Positions 35,064 to 43,470 of a DNA stretch of 64,000 nt are shown piece by piece. Source of the stretch: AM-0621 sp964386705 (lineage in GTDB: Bacteria; Planctomycetota; Planctomycetia; Planctomycetales; Planctomycetaceae); NCBI GenBank assembly GCA_964386705.1, contig CAYLTY010000011.1, forward strand, positions 7,742-71,741, in the 5' to 3' direction. The notes beneath the pieces were generated by a model that worked only from the letters and a program-made list of their open reading frames with translations, searched no databases and was not told the DNA's origin. Each line of letters opens with the position of its first letter. Position 1 is the stretch's first letter. The position numbers and the translations under genes were made by a program.

Positions 35064-37463
35064 ATGACTCAGGTCTTCTTGATGAGCGTTTACGCGCTCG
35101 CCACGCTGGCAGGATTGATCCTGACCGTCGCGGAAGAATTTCCGATTCCGACCTGCTTCACCATCATCCTCGCGCCGCTGGCTTACCTCTACAACGAGCG
35201 TCGATCGAAACTGCGACTGTCCGTCAAAACCAGCAACATTCTGGGCTTGGTCGCGATTGGGCTTGGTGCAGCAGAGCTTTTCATCTGGGCCGCATTCGAA
35301 GAGAGCGGTCAGGCTGAACTGCGACGCGTGCTCGCAGGTGCGCACGTCCTGAGCTACCTCACCTGGATCTCGCTGTTTCAGTCCAAAGAGCCGCGACACT
35401 ACTGGTTCCTGCTTGCCCTGGCGCAGATGCAGATCGCGGTCGGGTCCATTCTGTCGAACACACCGACCTTCGGCTTCCTGTTTATTCTGTATGTGCTACT
35501 CGCCTTGTGGACCCTGTCAGTCTTCTCCCTGTATCAGGCTGAGCAGACGCTGATCCGGTCCAACCGCGATACGGCGATGCTGGCACCGTCCCATGTGCAT
35601 TCGCCCAATGCCACGCTGCTGTCACAACTGGTCCATCGCGAACCCGACAACTATCGCAATGCGATTCAGATCGATCCGAATGAACGCTGGGTGAACCGCC
35701 GATTTGTGGCGGGCATCATGATCACATCAATGGCCGCAATTTTCGTGGGTATGACGTTCTTCGTCTTTATTCCCCGCGTGTGGGTTGGACGTCGTCCGAT
35801 CGTAGTTGACCAGGATGATATCCCTTCCCAACGCCTGACAGGTGTGACTGCCGAAGTGCAACTCGGCGAAATCGGGCAGATCCTGGAAAGCAACGCGAAG
35901 GCGATGGAGGTTCGTTTTCACGATGCCTACTCCGGTCGCGAACTGGACGTCCAGCAGACAGCATCCGAATGCGGCTATACCGAGCCCATGTTCCGGGGAT
36001 CCGTCATGGGCACCTACGAAGGCGGACGGTGGTCGATCCTGCCTGAGAGTCACGACTGGCAGCCGCTGCTACCGGCCTCAGATCGTCGCGGTATGATTCG
36101 CCAGCAATTCACTCTGGCGGATTCCAGCAGTCCTATTCTGTTCGGCATGCAGCCCATCACCTATGCCGAGAAAGCTAATAATGGCAGCGATGTCGGCATA
36201 GATCGGGTCACATCGATTTTGATGCACAACCCCGGACGCGCTGTCGGGAACCTGTCTTACGAGTTGTATTCATTTCGCCCGCGCCGCGAGCCGCGTCCGC
36301 GCATCATGCATTATGGCGACGGAGAAGCCTCCGAACTGCGCGAGGAGTTGCTGCCAAAACTGCGACTGTTACCGCCAGGACTGACCAGGCTGAGTCAGTT
36401 GGCGAAGCAGATCCGCGAGCAGACGATGTCTGACGACGAACTGGTTTTCGCCCGGGCAGTGGAGACTCACTTTCAAAGTTCCGGCCAGTACCAGTATTCG
36501 TTGAACGCCGAGATCAAGGATCCGAAGATCGATCCGATCGAAGACTTTCTGTTCAACCGCAAGACGGGACATTGCGAGTATTACGCTTCGGCGATGGCAT
36601 TAATGCTGCGCAGCCAAGGCATCCCGACGCGGCTGGTCAGCGGGTACAAAGGCGGTGAAACAAACAAGTATTCCGGGGCATATGTCGTCGAACAACGACA
36701 CGCTCACGCCTGGCTGGAAGCCCTCATCAATGACGATGCCTGGTACACGTTCGACCCGACTCCGCCAGGCCGCGATGAGTTTGTGCGGCAGGTCGGCATT
36801 CAACGCAGCTTCTTTGCCGAAATGCGAGAAGCCTTGCGCGGCCTGTGGACGCAGAACATCGTCAACATGTCGTACGAACAGCAGAACGCTCAGCTTTACG
36901 AACCACTGAGCACTCGCATCTCCAAGGCAGGTTTCATGCCCTGGCTCAAGGAGTTCGTGAAGTCGATCTACGCGCGCTACAAGCGCGGTGAGTTGTTCAG
37001 CGATGAGGTTTGGTACGGGACTTTTATCATCTTGCTCGCGATCTACAGCTTGCGCCTGGCCTGGGTCCGCTACGCGCCAGCGAACTGGGGAGTGAGGCGG
37101 TTCTTCTCAGCGATCTGGCGGGCGCTGCGCGAACGTCTGCTGGAACAAGGCGGCGGTCGGCGGATCGACTTCTACGAGAAACTCACCACGATTCTGAAGC
37201 GACACGGGCTGCAACGAGCCAGGACACAGACACCGCTGGAATTCGCTCTGGATCTGCAGACCCGGTTGGCCGATCGGATTCATGATCCGGAACTCCTGCA
37301 AGTCCCCGTGCTGATCGTGCAGCGTTTCAACGACGTCCGCTTTGGCGACCTTTCTGTCCCCGGTGATGAAGTCGAACGGATGAACGGGTTACTCAACGCC
37401 TTTGCGACAGCCTTGAATGCACGCTCCAAACCGAGTGAGTTGGCTGCGTCGGCGTCTCGTTGA
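35064..37463 (+). CDS. Transglutaminase-like membrane protein (DUF3488-type)
   Basis: A protein of 799 residues. The N-terminal 170 residues hold five or six transmembrane helices (for example TQVFLMSVYALATLAGLIL and NTPTFGFLFILYVLLALW), matching the DUF3488 part of TgpA-like proteins. Another helix follows at about 215-240. The outer domain carries the transglutaminase-like triad: C504 in GHCEYYASAMALMLR, H548 in RHAHAWLE and D564 in YTFDPTPPGRD. A further helix at about 650-670 and a DUF4129-type C-terminal segment (FYEKLTTILKRHGLQRARTQ) complete it. ATG 35064 has GGAAGG 8 bases upstream. Family members are needed for growth in some bacteria, but the substrate is not established. Confidence 0.92.
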   Translation: MTQVFLMSVYALATLAGLILTVAEEFPIPTCFTIILAPLAYLYNERRSKLRLSVKTSNILGLVAIGLGAAELFIWAAFEESGQAELRRVLAGAHVLSYLTWISLFQSKEPRHYWFLLALAQMQIAVGSILSNTPTFGFLFILYVLLALWTLSVFSLYQAEQTLIRSNRDTAMLAPSHVHSPNATLLSQLVHREPDNYRNAIQIDPNERWVNRRFVAGIMITSMAAIFVGMTFFVFIPRVWVGRRPIVVDQDDIPSQRLTGVTAEVQLGEIGQILESNAKAMEVRFHDAYSGRELDVQQTASECGYTEPMFRGSVMGTYEGGRWSILPESHDWQPLLPASDRRGMIRQQFTLADSSSPILFGMQPITYAEKANNGSDVGIDRVTSILMHNPGRAVGNLSYELYSFRPRREPRPRIMHYGDGEASELREELLPKLRLLPPGLTRLSQLAKQIREQTMSDDELVFARAVETHFQSSGQYQYSLNAEIKDPKIDPIEDFLFNRKTGHCEYYASAMALMLRSQGIPTRLVSGYKGGETNKYSGAYVVEQRHAHAWLEALINDDAWYTFDPTPPGRDEFVRQVGIQRSFFAEMREALRGLWTQNIVNMSYEQQNAQLYEPLSTRISKAGFMPWLKEFVKSIYARYKRGELFSDEVWYGTFIILLAIYSLRLAWVRYAPANWGVRRFFSAIWRALRERLLEQGGGRRIDFYEKLTTILKRHGLQRARTQTPLEFALDLQTRLADRIHDPELLQVPVLIVQRFNDVRFGDLSVPGDEVERMNGLLNAFATALNARSKPSELAASASR

Positions 37464-37494
37464 AACGGTCTGCCATCAGAAGGTATGAGTGCGT

Positions 37495-38421
37495 ATGGCT
37501 TCTCAGATCTTGAATCGGCGAGACTTCCTGCATGCGGCTGGCACTGCAGCAACCGTTGCGACTGGTTTAACCACGATCGGGCTGGCGGCAGATTCAGCCA
37601 GCCGGACGCCGCGCGTCGATGCACACCTGCATTGCTTCGCAGGGACGCGTGATGCGCGGTTTCCCTATCACGAACGGGCCGTCTATCGCCCCGAGGAATC
37701 GGCAACCCCCGAGCACTTGCTGAAGTGCATGAGTGAGGCACGTGTTGATTACGCGATTGTCGTGCACCCCGAACCGTATCAGGATGATCATCGCTACCTG
37801 GAACATTGCCTGCAGGTCGGTAAAGGCAAGCTGAAGGGGACACTGCTGTTGTTCGCGGATCGGAGCGGTTCGCTCGATCAATTACCCGAGTTGTGCAAGC
37901 GGCTGGATGTGGTGTCGGTGCGAGTTCATGCCTACGCGCCCGATCGCCTGCCGCCTTTCGGCAAGCCGGAGCTCAGGCGACTCTGGCAACTGGCCACTGA
38001 TCACAACCTCGCGGTACAGCTCCATTTTGAACCGCGTTACGCGGCGGGGTTTGAGCCTTTGATTCAGGAGTTCTCAAAGACCAAAGTGATCATCGATCAC
38101 CTCGGGCGACCGTTTCAGGGGACCCCCGAGGAACACGCGGTCGTTCTTCGCTGGGCTCGGTTCGACAACACGATGATGAAGCTCTCGGCGATTCCCACAC
38201 CGCGCGAATTTCCGAATCGCGATATCGGGATGGTCATCAAACAACTGACGAGTGCCTGGGGCGCCGACCGCATGATCTACGGCGGCGGTTTCGATGCGGC
38301 CGCGACCGGTGAATCGTACTCGCAGGCTTTTGAGCAGGCGCGGTCTTACATCGCGCACCTTTCTGCGGACGATCAGGCTAAGATCTTCGGCGGCACAGCG
38401 GCCAGACTGTTTGTTTCATAA
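37495..38421 (+). CDS. Tat-exported amidohydrolase (metal-dependent TIM barrel)
   Basis: A protein of 308 residues of the amidohydrolase-related (Amidohydro_2) family, which includes lactonases and decarboxylases. A Tat-type leader is present (LNRRDFLHAAGTAATVATG). The metal motif VDAHLHCF is at about residue 40. Further blocks are VDYAIVVHPEPYQDDHRYL, LAVQLHFEPRYAAGFEP, KVIIDHLGRPFQGTPEEH and the C-terminal WGADRMIYGGGFDAAATG, where most relatives have an Asp in place of the second Gly region. AGAAGG lies before a GTG at 37489 and the ATG at 37495; both are possible starts. The last 190 bases have a second, diverged copy at 39581-39775. Confidence 0.88.
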   Translation: MASQILNRRDFLHAAGTAATVATGLTTIGLAADSASRTPRVDAHLHCFAGTRDARFPYHERAVYRPEESATPEHLLKCMSEARVDYAIVVHPEPYQDDHRYLEHCLQVGKGKLKGTLLLFADRSGSLDQLPELCKRLDVVSVRVHAYAPDRLPPFGKPELRRLWQLATDHNLAVQLHFEPRYAAGFEPLIQEFSKTKVIIDHLGRPFQGTPEEHAVVLRWARFDNTMMKLSAIPTPREFPNRDIGMVIKQLTSAWGADRMIYGGGFDAAATGESYSQAFEQARSYIAHLSADDQAKIFGGTAARLFVS

Positions 38422-38495
38422 CACTTGGATCGGAGTTCCAAGGGTAGACCAGCTAAAGAAGTTCACAAAAATGAACTGGGCACTCCGAATCGAGT

Positions 38496-39179
38496 TCACT
38501 CGACTTCAGCGGGGCGACTTGGTTGCTCCCACGGTTCGCCCTTCACGTAAAACTGCACATTAGGAATAGTTCGCTTAATTGTGCGGAGCCCGTCCGGTGT
38601 CAGCTTTGTGCCATTCAAGATGACCGTTTTTAACTGCGGCATCCTCGCCAGCACTTCAGCTGACGAGTCGGTGAGAATGTTGTCCGAAAGATCCACAAAT
38701 TCTAGAAGTCTCAGCGATTCTAATTGAGCTATTCCGTGGTCAGAAATACGACAAGCAGCGCAGCTAAGTATTCGGAGTTGTGGGCAGCCGCGACATAGCA
38801 CCTCAAGGCTCTCGTCATCAAACATTGGGGAGACAATATGAACTTCACACAGCGCACGCGCATTGCCAAATATCTTGCTATATCTCGAATCAAACTCTTT
38901 ACTATGGACCATGAGCCACGTGAGGCAGCGGAGCTTAGCAATCTCTTCGACCTGTTCAGGCATAACTGGATCGCGAATTGAAACGTAGACTACGTCAGTA
39001 TTCGCCTGGCAATTCTCCTTACGGAGCGCAGCACTGACGCCCAACAATGACTGCAAGGATGAATGCAACCATATCGCCGCAACCGACACCCCCGCGACAA
39101 TAAGTACCAATGCCGCGACGCAGCGTCTCTTCGAAATGACCGCAATATAGCAGTCTTTCTTGCTTCTTATCGCTAGCAT
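38496..39179 (-). CDS. Membrane-anchored leucine-rich repeat protein in insertion
   Basis: A protein of 227 residues. A short basic start (LAIRSKKDCYIAVISKRRC) precedes one transmembrane helix (VAALVLIVAGVSVAAIWL). After a spacer, leucine-rich repeats run from about residue 85 to the end: IAKLRCLTWLMVHSKEF, LRILSCAACRISDHGIAQL, LEFVDLSDNILTDSSAEVL and LKTVILNGTKLTPDGLRTI. ATG 39179 has TGGAG 4-5 bases upstream. The open frame runs to 39221, but that part overlaps the upstream gene. The region is clearly more AT-rich than its neighbours and sits inside an insertion bounded by repeated amidohydrolase 3' ends. Function unknown; a small protein downstream of a toxin-like fragment could be an immunity or partner protein, which is speculation. 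Confidence 0.75.
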   Translation of the reverse strand: MLAIRSKKDCYIAVISKRRCVAALVLIVAGVSVAAIWLHSSLQSLLGVSAALRKENCQANTDVVYVSIRDPVMPEQVEEIAKLRCLTWLMVHSKEFDSRYSKIFGNARALCEVHIVSPMFDDESLEVLCRGCPQLRILSCAACRISDHGIAQLESLRLLEFVDLSDNILTDSSAEVLARMPQLKTVILNGTKLTPDGLRTIKRTIPNVQFYVKGEPWEQPSRPAEVE

Positions 39180-39580
39180 GAGCGCTCCAGAATGCAATCG
39201 AGTTCGTGCTGCTTGCTCCATACATTAGCATCGTATGCGGCGCGGGAGGATTAGGCCACAGATCATCAATGGTCCAATTAACTTCTGTGCCAAGCGGATC
39301 GATCGGACCGATATGCGTTTCAAATTGAACACTATCAGCCCAAGCCCAAACAGTCGACGCGTTTGTGTATCTGAGAAACATGTATGCCAAGGAACCTTTA
39401 GGAAGCGTCGTAGCGTTCCCGCAGCAGCAACTCGCTATGATAATTGTAGCATTGGGTGCCAGATACGGCTTGATGGCGTTCACGTATGCAATACTCATTT
39501 GAGCAGTTCCCATTTGCATGCAGCCGCTGTTGCGGGGCCATCCATGATCCATAAGACAAAGCGTGTTAATCTTCCTCCCG
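39019..39580 (-). pseudogene. 5'-truncated caspase-like (DUF4347-type) gene fragment
   Basis: The open frame starts artificially inside the repeated amidohydrolase sequence (39621), so the native N-terminus is lost at the junction near 39580. What remains begins with a beta-strand and a His-Gly (INTLCLMDHGWP), then CMQMGTAQMSIAYVNAIKPY, then a strand ending in Cys (LAPNATIIIASCCCGN). Later come TVWAWADSVQFETHIGPIDP and VNWTIDDLWPNPPAPHTMLM. The order strand-HG, spacer, strand-A-x-C is the hallmark of clan CD (caspase-like) folds and fits DUF4347, which occurs in large adhesins and toxins. The last 160 bases overlap the LRR gene, so a frameshift near the end is possible. Assignment is by pattern only. 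Confidence 0.5.
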
Positions 39581-39775
39581 GTCATCAAGCAGTTAACGAG
39601 CGTCTGGGGCGCTGACCGCATGATCTACGGTGGCGGCTTCGACGCAGAAGCAACCGGCGAATCCTACTCGCAGGCTTTCGAGCAAGCCCGGTCTTACACC
39701 GCGCACCTTTCTGCGGACGATCAGGCTAAGATCTTCGGTGGCACAGCGACTAAGCTGTTCCGGTTCACGACCTAG
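39581..39775 (+). pseudogene. Second copy of the amidohydrolase 3' end
   Basis: These 195 bases encode VIKQLTSVWGADRMIYGGG onward to a stop at 39773-39775 and match the end of the intact amidohydrolase gene (38233-38421). By my hand alignment the DNA is about 85 percent identical, and about 55 of the first 60 residues are the same. Most differences are third-position changes, so both copies evolved as coding sequence before one was truncated. The similarity begins abruptly at 39581 and has no start codon of its own in a useful place. Confidence 0.85.
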
Positions 39776-39827
39776 AGGGCGGCGGACATTTACGTCGAAA
39801 CATGAGCCAGAGAAACGAGCATTCAAG

Positions 39828-42209
39828 ATGAAGAGGCAGACGGCTCTTCTAAACCTGATCGGTGGGCGTCGCCACTGGCGATCACTGGCGGTGTTGCTGG
39901 TTGGTACAGCGTTGGGACAGATGACGTGCTACGCCGATGGCAGCGCAGAGCAGAACGAGAAGTTCTTCCGTGAGAAGATCGAGCCCGTGCTGAAAGCCGA
40001 GTGCTATCGGTGCCACTCAGCGCAGGCGGATGAAGTCAAAGGGGAGCTGCGGCTGGATTCGCGAGCGGCGGTGTTGCGCGGTGGAGAAAGCGGACCGGCA
40101 ATTATCGCGGGCAAAGCGAAAGACAGCTTATTGCTGCAGGCGTTGCGTCATGAGGGCGGCCTGGTCATGCCGCCGCAGAAGCCGAAGTTGTCCGCGCAGA
40201 TCATCGCGGATTTCGCGAAATGGATCGAGCAGGGAGCTTATGATCCTCGCGAAGGAGATGAAGTCGCTGACACGAACGCGGCGTTGAAGACGGCTCGCCA
40301 GCACTGGTCGTTTCAGCCGATCAAGAAAGCCGAGTTGCCATCTGTCCGCGATACCAACTGGCCGCGCACGCCGATTGACGCCTTCATCCTCGCGCCACTG
40401 GAAGCTCGTAGTTGGCAGCCCGCTACGGAAGCGTCACGCACCGATCTCATTCGCCGCGTGACGTTCGATCTGATCGGCCTGCCACCAACGCCTGCTGAGG
40501 TCGAAGCATTTATCAAAGACACACGACCCGATGCGTATGAACGCGTCGTTGATCGGTTGCTTAACAGCGAACGCTACGGCGAACGCTGGGCGACGCACTG
40601 GCTGGACGTCGTGCGGTACGCCGAGTCTGAAGGCTATGAATACGACCGCCACATTCCTGACGCCTGGCGTTATCGCGATTACGTCATCAACGCGTTGAAT
40701 GACGACAAGCCGTTTGATCGCTTTCTGACCGAGCAACTCGCCGGTGACGAACTGGATGCCGACAATCAGGAGTACCTCAGCGCCGCGATCTTTCATCGAC
40801 TCGGTCCAGTCCGTCGCAATGCGGGCAATCCGGACATCGCGCTCAGTCGCAACGAAGTGTTGACCGAGCGGACGGACATCATCGGCGCGGCGTTTCTCGG
40901 ACTGACTGTCGGTTGTGCGCGGTGCCACAACCACAAGCTGGAACCCATATCTCAGCGCGACTACTACCGCCTGCAGGCCTATGTCGCCGCGGTCGAAGAA
41001 CACAATGTGATCCTCGCCGAAGCGGAACAACAGCGAGACTGGGAAGCTCGTACTAAAGTCATCAAGGACCAGATGGCAGCTCTGCGAACGAAAGCCAAAG
41101 AGGCCGAAGGCAAGCAGAAGGAACAACTCGAAGCACAGCTGGATGAACTGGAAGACCAGTTACCGCCGCCGCTGGCAACCATTCCGAGCATTCACAACGA
41201 CCAGCAAAAACGCACGGCGATTCACGTCCTGCGGCGCGGTGTGTGGGAAAACAAGGGCGAGGCTGTCGGCCCTCGACCGTTGAGCGTGCTCGTCGCCGAC
41301 AACCTGCCGGAACTTGAAGCTGGAACAACCGATCCGCGCACGCAACTGACGAAGTGGCTGGCTTCGCCCGATCATCCGCTGACGGCTCGCGTCATCGTGA
41401 ACCGGTTGTGGCAGCAGCATTTCGGCACGGGGCTGGTGAAGACAGTGAATGACTTCGGAGTGAAGGGCGAGCGACCCAGTCATCCGGAGCTGCTGGACTG
41501 GCTCTCCGCGACGCTCATCGAGAACGGATGGCGTCTGAAGCCGCTGCATCGCTTGATGGTGTTGAGCAACGTCTACCGGCAAAGCTCTGAACCGCACCCG
41601 GTCAATCAGCAACTCGCAACGCGGAATCAATCGCCCGCAGTACTCGACCCGGATAATCGCCTGCTGTCACATTTTCAGCGGCGGCGATTGTCAGCCGAAG
41701 AACTGCGGGACGCGATGCTGTTGGTCTCGGGAAGAATCAACCTCAAAACCGGCGGCCCGAGTGTCCTTGTTCCGGTCGATCTTGAGCTGGTCGGACTGCT
41801 CTACAAACCGACGCAATGGGCCGTCACTGCCGACCCGCGCGAGCATGACCGACGCTCGGTCTATCTGATCGCCAAGCGTAATTTGCGGTTGCCGTTCTTT
41901 GAGAATCTGGACGCCCCTGCCCTGCTGAGCAGTTGCGGCCGCCGCGAATCCAGCACCCACCCGCCGCAGGCGCTGGAACTGCTGAACGGCCCCCTCTCCA
42001 ACGACCTCGCCGCATCATTCGCCCGCCGACTCGAAGATGAAACCGGCGGCGATCCTCGTAAGCTGGTCGACCGTGCCTTCCGCTTGGCATTAGGTCGCAC
42101 TCCATCCGCCGCTGAGCAGGCACGCTCAATCGCGTTCCTGCGGGAACAACCGACACGCGAATTCGCCCTCGCCCTCTTCAACCTCAACGCATTTCTATAC
42201 GTGCCATAG
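39828..42209 (+). CDS. Planctomycete cytochrome DUF1549/DUF1553 protein
   Basis: An exported protein of 793 residues. After a signal peptide (WRSLAVLLVGTALGQMTCYA) comes a planctomycete cytochrome C domain with CYRCHSAQADEVKGEL (C59, C62, H63) and the usual GGLVMPPQKPKLSAQIIADF segment. The DUF1549 domain follows (PRTPIDAFILAPLEA, RRVTFDLIGLPPTPAEVEAF, YGERWATHWLDVVRYAESEG) and includes a second motif CARCHNHKLEP (C363, C366, H367). A short coiled coil (about 400-440) leads to DUF1553 (LTARVIVNRLWQQHFGTGLV, FQRRRLSAEELRDAML, ALALFNLNAFLYV). The usual DUF1501 partner is absent, the nearest being 36 kb away. The upstream frame is open to 39630 through the duplicated fragment, but ATG 39828 gives the right leader. 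Confidence 0.93.
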   Translation: MKRQTALLNLIGGRRHWRSLAVLLVGTALGQMTCYADGSAEQNEKFFREKIEPVLKAECYRCHSAQADEVKGELRLDSRAAVLRGGESGPAIIAGKAKDSLLLQALRHEGGLVMPPQKPKLSAQIIADFAKWIEQGAYDPREGDEVADTNAALKTARQHWSFQPIKKAELPSVRDTNWPRTPIDAFILAPLEARSWQPATEASRTDLIRRVTFDLIGLPPTPAEVEAFIKDTRPDAYERVVDRLLNSERYGERWATHWLDVVRYAESEGYEYDRHIPDAWRYRDYVINALNDDKPFDRFLTEQLAGDELDADNQEYLSAAIFHRLGPVRRNAGNPDIALSRNEVLTERTDIIGAAFLGLTVGCARCHNHKLEPISQRDYYRLQAYVAAVEEHNVILAEAEQQRDWEARTKVIKDQMAALRTKAKEAEGKQKEQLEAQLDELEDQLPPPLATIPSIHNDQQKRTAIHVLRRGVWENKGEAVGPRPLSVLVADNLPELEAGTTDPRTQLTKWLASPDHPLTARVIVNRLWQQHFGTGLVKTVNDFGVKGERPSHPELLDWLSATLIENGWRLKPLHRLMVLSNVYRQSSEPHPVNQQLATRNQSPAVLDPDNRLLSHFQRRRLSAEELRDAMLLVSGRINLKTGGPSVLVPVDLELVGLLYKPTQWAVTADPREHDRRSVYLIAKRNLRLPFFENLDAPALLSSCGRRESSTHPPQALELLNGPLSNDLAASFARRLEDETGGDPRKLVDRAFRLALGRTPSAAEQARSIAFLREQPTREFALALFNLNAFLYVP

Positions 42210-42237
42210 TTGGCCGCGCCTCTATCAGCCCAAACGG

Positions 42238-42573
42238 TTATTTGCCAAGCTTGATGATTTCCTTAATGCGGAGCGCGAAACTGTCGTCAACGACGACGAC
42301 TTCGGCAGTGGCGACTCGCACCCCTTGCACGATGAGGTCCACCGGTTCGGAGACCTGGCGATTGAGTTCAATCACCGAGCCTGCTCCGAGGTTGAGGATT
42401 TCGCCGACAGTCAGGACCGTCCGCCCCAGCACGGCTTCGGCTTCGAACTTCAGGTCGGCGAGTTGCTTGAGCTGAGTCGCTCCCAGTGTCTTTGGTTTGC
42501 TCTGCAGCTCTGCGAAGTCGACCGCTTTCACTTCGGCGGTCGCGGCAGCGGCTTTCCCTCTGGCTTTGGCCAT
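42238..42573 (-). CDS. fliN: Flagellar motor switch protein FliN
   Basis: A protein of 111 residues. The N-terminal 35 residues are Ala/Lys-rich and disordered. The C-terminal 75 residues form a SpoA domain: LKFEAEAVLGRTVLTVGEIL, LGAGSVIELNRQVSEPVDLI and VATAEVVVVDDSFALRIKEI, the conserved FliN pattern. FliN lines the base of the flagellar C-ring and works with FliM and FliG in torque generation and switching. It starts only 3 bases after the fliM stop, so the two are in one operon. The 3' end converges with the DUF1553 gene across a 28-base gap. Confidence 0.93.
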   Translation of the reverse strand: MAKARGKAAAATAEVKAVDFAELQSKPKTLGATQLKQLADLKFEAEAVLGRTVLTVGEILNLGAGSVIELNRQVSEPVDLIVQGVRVATAEVVVVDDSFALRIKEIIKLGK

Positions 42574-42576
42574 GAA

Positions 42577-43470
42577 TTAACCCTTCACCACAGATTCGAT
42601 TTGCAAGGCTTGATTCGATCCCACTCGGCCAGGCCAGCCCAGGAAGGTGGTTGCGTTCGCCACCGACACGCTCAACGGCGCATCCACTTTTTGATTGAGG
42701 ATCAGCACGTCGCCGACCTTCAACGCCTTGAGTTGCGCGGGATTCAGCTCCACTGAGCCGAGCTTCACGGTGACGCGTGCGTGCAGTCCGCCGAGCAATC
42801 CCTGCAGTGACTCGTGTTCGTCTGCGCCTTGTACAACCTGTGCTGTGCTGGCCGTGGATTCCAGAAACGTCTGCAGTGGCTGTTGAGGAATCAGCCAGTA
42901 CCAGTGTTCGGTGCCCTGCGGCAGTTGAAACCGCAACGTCACGCACACGAGCGCCTCTTCATCTGACACGACGCGCTGACGGCTCAACGCCGAAACGTCA
43001 CGTTGCAGTTGAATGTGTCCGGGAACCGCTTGTGGCCAACAGTCGCGCACGGACTGCACGAAGGCTTCGAGGATCAGCTTCAACAGGCTGACAGTCGCGG
43101 GGCTGAGCACACTGTCCGCCAGCAGTTGAGCAGGCCGTTCGCCGAGTAGCCCCGCGGCCAGCAGCTTCGCGAACGGACGTCGCAGAACGAGCAACGTCCG
43201 GAGGCCGGGATCGAGAAACTCAAGGCTGTAGCCGATCTTTGTCGCATCCAGCTCCTCGACAAAGCGCGACCAGCGCGTCGAGCCAATCGACGCCACGGAC
43301 GGCTGCACTTCGAATGGCAATGTCCGCTCGCAGGCTTCGCCCAATGCGGCACAAGCGGAACTCAGCCAGTCGCTCAGACGCGACTCGTCGTCGCTCGCCA
43401 GGCGCAGCGGTTGACGAAAATCATGTGCGAACGGTTCCGCAGGCCCCGGTGGTGCTGTGTCGGTCATCAT
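42577..43470 (-). CDS. fliM: FliM-like flagellar motor switch protein
   Basis: A protein of 297 residues. The middle part (DATKIGYSLEFLDPGLRTLL, RRPFAKLLAAGLLGERPAQL, LLKLILEAFVQSVRDCWPQ) resembles the FliM middle domain. The C-terminal 75 residues are a SpoA domain (HARVTVKLGSVELNPAQLKA, VGDVLILNQKVDAPLSVSVA). The N-terminus lacks the LSQxEIDALL motif that binds phosphorylated CheY in classical FliM, so switching control may differ. Its ATG overlaps the stop of the HisA-like gene (ATGA at 43470-43467) and fliN follows directly. The place next to fliN supports FliM rather than a type III secretion relative. Confidence 0.82.
   Translation of the reverse strand: MMTDTAPPGPAEPFAHDFRQPLRLASDDESRLSDWLSSACAALGEACERTLPFEVQPSVASIGSTRWSRFVEELDATKIGYSLEFLDPGLRTLLVLRRPFAKLLAAGLLGERPAQLLADSVLSPATVSLLKLILEAFVQSVRDCWPQAVPGHIQLQRDVSALSRQRVVSDEEALVCVTLRFQLPQGTEHWYWLIPQQPLQTFLESTASTAQVVQGADEHESLQGLLGGLHARVTVKLGSVELNPAQLKALKVGDVLILNQKVDAPLSVSVANATTFLGWPGRVGSNQALQIESVVKG

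Noticed and set aside
38430..39580. The AT-rich insert as a transposon or integron cassette
   Set aside because: No transposase, integrase, terminal inverted repeat or attC-like site is visible. Only the repeated gene end supports an insertion.
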